Origin: JBDNFP01 sp041689775
Lineage (GTDB): Bacteria > Bacteroidota > Bacteroidia > Cytophagales > Spirosomataceae
Direction of reading: 5' to 3'
Assembly: GCA_041689775.1 (NCBI GenBank)
Contig: JBDNFP010000193.1
Coordinates: forward strand, 7,177 to 71,176
DNA: 64,000 nt
Below the pieces are notes generated by a model that was not told where the DNA came from, made no database searches, and saw nothing but the letters and a program-made list of their open reading frames with translations. Below, piece by piece: positions 61,737-64,000 of this stretch; the first letter of the stretch is position 1, and each line of letters begins with the position of its first letter. Both the position numbers and the translations under genes were made by a program.

Positions 61737-62912
61737 ATGCGACTACTGTATAGTTGCCTATTGATTACCTGGCTCTCCTCGTGTGATGTTGATACTAATC
61801 AGCGTTTCCGGCGAGAGCCGGGTATTGTGCAAATCCAGCTCAATACGTTAGATATAGATACTGTTCTGCTGAATCACCCCAATAGCTCCTACATTGGCTT
61901 TTTTGAAGCATACAGCAACAAGGTTTATTTTTTGGATAAATTGTTTGCCACGGCCACGGTATTTGACCTGAATGGTAAATATAATGGTCAGCATTTGGGC
62001 AAAGGAGAAGGCCCCGATGAGGTAGAAGGGATTCGTGGTTATATTCCTGATGGCAAAGATCATATAGTTTTTAAAGGCTATTCGGTGTACTCTTTTGACA
62101 AAAATTGGAAGAGAGTGAAACACGCGGTATTACGATGGGAGTCAGACAAAAGTCAAAATGAACTCATCAACAATCCGGAGCCGGATGATGCGGGTATTTA
62201 CGAAGTAAAATATAAGCCTGAGATGTACAAGATTTTTGACCAGGAATACTTTATACTCAATACCGAAAGTACCCACCCCAAATTCAACGCCTACTTTTCC
62301 ACAGTTTCCCAAAATTTCTACCAGAACGCCTTTACGTTTGCCCTGGTCAACCGAAAATCACTAAAAATAGAGAAGCTCTTTGGTCACTATCCGGACGTCT
62401 TCCAAAATAGAAATATACCGAACTACGCCAATTGGTACGCGGATGTCACCCCTGACCTGGTATACATGAATTTTGAGGCTGACTCCCTGATATATGTCTA
62501 TGATAAAAAAACATTACAGCCTTCCTTCTGTTTCGGCATTTCCGGGCAGGGTATGAAACAAAATTACCTAGCCACTGACACCTATGAAGAAGCGATGGAC
62601 AGATGGACGGAGGACCGGGCATCAAACGGGTACTACACGGATATCAAGGCTTTTAGCGAGCAGGAATTGGTATTCAGAATATACACGGCAGGAACCTCAG
62701 AAAGTGATTTCCAGAACAAAAGCGTTACGGATGAATATTTTCCGAAAAGAATGCAGATCTACCACCAGAAAAAACTCGTTGGCGATGTGCCGGTACCTGA
62801 CCGTTTTAAAATCATAGGCTACTCTGACGGCTATTTTATTGCCGACGGGCTCGTAGATGAGTTCAATAATAAAATGGGGTTTTACCGATTTAAACTTCCA
62901 CCGCTCCGATGA
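61737..62912 (+). CDS. Six-bladed beta-propeller lipoprotein (TolB-like)
   Basis: 391 residues with a lipoprotein signal (LLITWLSSC, Cys near 16). The body is strand-rich with propeller-type blades: SNKVYFLDKLFATATVFDLNG, HLGKGEGPDEVEGIRGYIPDG, DHIVFKGYSVYSFDKNWK and so on to KMGFYRFKLPPLR. The GKGEGPDE motif is typical of six-bladed propeller lipoproteins of Bacteroidota. It probably sits on the outer membrane. Its stop overlaps the ATG of the next gene (ATGA, 62909-62912). Confidence 0.8.
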   Translation: MRLLYSCLLITWLSSCDVDTNQRFRREPGIVQIQLNTLDIDTVLLNHPNSSYIGFFEAYSNKVYFLDKLFATATVFDLNGKYNGQHLGKGEGPDEVEGIRGYIPDGKDHIVFKGYSVYSFDKNWKRVKHAVLRWESDKSQNELINNPEPDDAGIYEVKYKPEMYKIFDQEYFILNTESTHPKFNAYFSTVSQNFYQNAFTFALVNRKSLKIEKLFGHYPDVFQNRNIPNYANWYADVTPDLVYMNFEADSLIYVYDKKTLQPSFCFGISGQGMKQNYLATDTYEEAMDRWTEDRASNGYYTDIKAFSEQELVFRIYTAGTSESDFQNKSVTDEYFPKRMQIYHQKKLVGDVPVPDRFKIIGYSDGYFIADGLVDEFNNKMGFYRFKLPPLR

Positions 62913-64000
62913 AACAGGTTCTATTTTACTTCTTTTTTGCCTTGCTGTCGGGCTATACCTGTTTGAGTCAGTCAGGCCCGGTCGAACTTACTGGAATGGT
63001 GACGAATATAAAAACCAAAACGGCGATCGCATTCGCCAGTATCCGGATAAACCGCTCTTCTGTGGGAACAATCTGCAATGAGCAGGGTTTATTCCAGCTT
63101 TACCTGACATCGGCTCCCAAAACAACCGATACCGTCACGATTAGCTGCATGGGTTACGAAACGGCTACTGTTGTCTGGAAAGATTTCCGGATGGAGCCCG
63201 ACATTGCACTTCGGCCAGCGGTATTTGTGCTCGATGAGGTTTCGGTTTTTAAGGAAATACCAATCAAAGAAATAGTGTCAATAATGCGGGAGGCTTTGCA
63301 GCGCCTGCATGCCGGCTCCCCCCACCAACAGTGGGGTATTCACAAAACCACCACGAGGGCATCAGGCAAGTACGCGGGTTTTCGGGAAAGCTACTGTGCC
63401 ATCTACAATCAGGGTTACAACCCCAGTTTTTCTGACGATAAATACAAGTACCTGCCTACTGATATAGGGAAAATGATTGAAGCCAGGGCAAGCGAGTATG
63501 CATTGCCCTATGGAGAACAGGGAGAACCCAGCAAAGGAGTGGATCTGACAGCGTTGCTCTCGCTAAAAAAAGGCATTGTGCAGGGCGATCTTTTCAGTAA
63601 AAAATCATTCGACTATTTTGACTGGGCCCTGGAAGACAAAACCCTGCTGCACGGAGAGACCGTCTATCTGCTCAGTTTCAAACCCAAAGCTTCGTATCTC
63701 AAAAAGAAAAGTAAACTGCCGGATGTGTACCCACTGCTATTCAAAGGGATATATAGTGGACGGGTGTATGTTCAGGTACAAAACGGGTACGTTCCGATCA
63801 AAATCGAGCTGAGTACTGTGCCCTATGCCGCGAACAAAAAGCCGTTCATACACCCAAGAACAAACCACATCTCCGAACCGAAGGGCGGGTCGGTCACGGT
63901 TCAGTTTGAGCGCTTCGGCGATAAATATTACCTAAGTAAAATAGGGTACGAAAAAACGTACCATGAGCTGGGCTGGGTAACTCAACCTGCTCCACCGGAG
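62909..64000 (+). CDS. CarboxypepD_reg-domain outer-membrane-type protein (partial)
   Basis: 364 codons without a stop, cut by the window edge. Signal peptide MKQVLFYFFFALLSGYTCLSQ, then a carboxypeptidase regulatory-like domain (about 25-110: GMVTNIKTKTAIAFASIRIN, GTICNEQGLFQLYL, DTVTISCMGYET) and a long strand-rich part (LDEVSVFKEIPIKEIVSIMREAL). TonB-dependent receptors share that first domain but no plug domain is seen, so it may instead be one of the non-receptor carboxypeptidase-regulatory proteins. It overlaps the propeller gene by four bases, hence same operon. Confidence 0.75.
   Translation, partial: MKQVLFYFFFALLSGYTCLSQSGPVELTGMVTNIKTKTAIAFASIRINRSSVGTICNEQGLFQLYLTSAPKTTDTVTISCMGYETATVVWKDFRMEPDIALRPAVFVLDEVSVFKEIPIKEIVSIMREALQRLHAGSPHQQWGIHKTTTRASGKYAGFRESYCAIYNQGYNPSFSDDKYKYLPTDIGKMIEARASEYALPYGEQGEPSKGVDLTALLSLKKGIVQGDLFSKKSFDYFDWALEDKTLLHGETVYLLSFKPKASYLKKKSKLPDVYPLLFKGIYSGRVYVQVQNGYVPIKIELSTVPYAANKKPFIHPRTNHISEPKGGSVTVQFERFGDKYYLSKIGYEKTYHELGWVTQPAPPE

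Noticed and set aside
1..64000. tRNA, rRNA, CRISPR, transposase, phage genes
   Set aside because: Scanned by eye on both strands; no cloverleaf, spaced repeat array or transposase motif was seen. Short RNAs could be missed without computation.

Overview
The window is a chromosomal stretch of a gliding-type Bacteroidota bacterium, most likely order Cytophagales, family Spirosomaceae or a close relative. The basis is sprA and gldF, two proteins with type IX secretion (T9SS) C-terminal sorting domains, two DUF4199 proteins, a ruvA-sprA gene pair, TAnnTTTG-type -7 promoter elements and the absence of Shine-Dalgarno-like spacers. The genus is inference. No rRNA, tRNA, CRISPR array, transposase or phage gene was seen.

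Layout. 1-187: the 3' end of lpxA. 243-9691 (minus strand): a rhamnose and lactate catabolic operon with rhaI-type isomerase, RhaEW-type aldolase/dehydrogenase fusion, lutABC, an NCS1-type permease and an overlapping 55-residue membrane protein, preceded by a GntR/LacI chimeric regulator. 9776-18320: a secreted M20 hydrolase, two isolated small ABC ATPases, a 1231-residue T9SS surface protein, a DUF4920 protein and an aldo/keto reductase. 18717-27722: a YbhGFSR-like drug export operon (TolC, HlyD, two ATPases, two ABC-2 permeases) between two TetR genes; palindromic operators are visible for both. 27763-33941: metallophosphoesterase, RBBP9-like hydrolase, an outer-membrane-like protein, a T9SS-sorted SASA esterase and an ECF sigma/anti-sigma pair. 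34481-38966: secreted amidohydrolase, MFS transporter and Tat-exported Gfo/Idh oxidoreductase. 38967-42676: gldF, two DUF4199 genes, a dihydroorotase homologue without its HxH metal motif, and gcvH. 43070-56767: metallo-hydrolase, Old Yellow Enzyme, sprA, ruvA, LysM transglycosylase, gatA and tatA. 56833-60514: a DUF1232 protein and a lone RND permease. 60677-64000: a LuxR-type regulator, a tiny six-cysteine exported protein, a propeller lipoprotein and an outer-membrane-type carboxypeptidase-regulatory-domain protein that runs off the window.

Three genes carry single-base lesions: tolC (frameshift), the Old Yellow Enzyme gene (frameshift) and sprA (one in-frame TAG). All three resume perfectly in the expected frame. 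That fits sequencing or assembly error or very recent mutation; reads are needed to decide.

The best candidate for a little-described system is the 60.7-64.0 kb cluster. It resembles the arrangement of short cysteine-rich exported proteins next to six-bladed propeller lipoproteins known from Bacteroides (NVEALA-type neighbourhoods), whose function is unknown to me.
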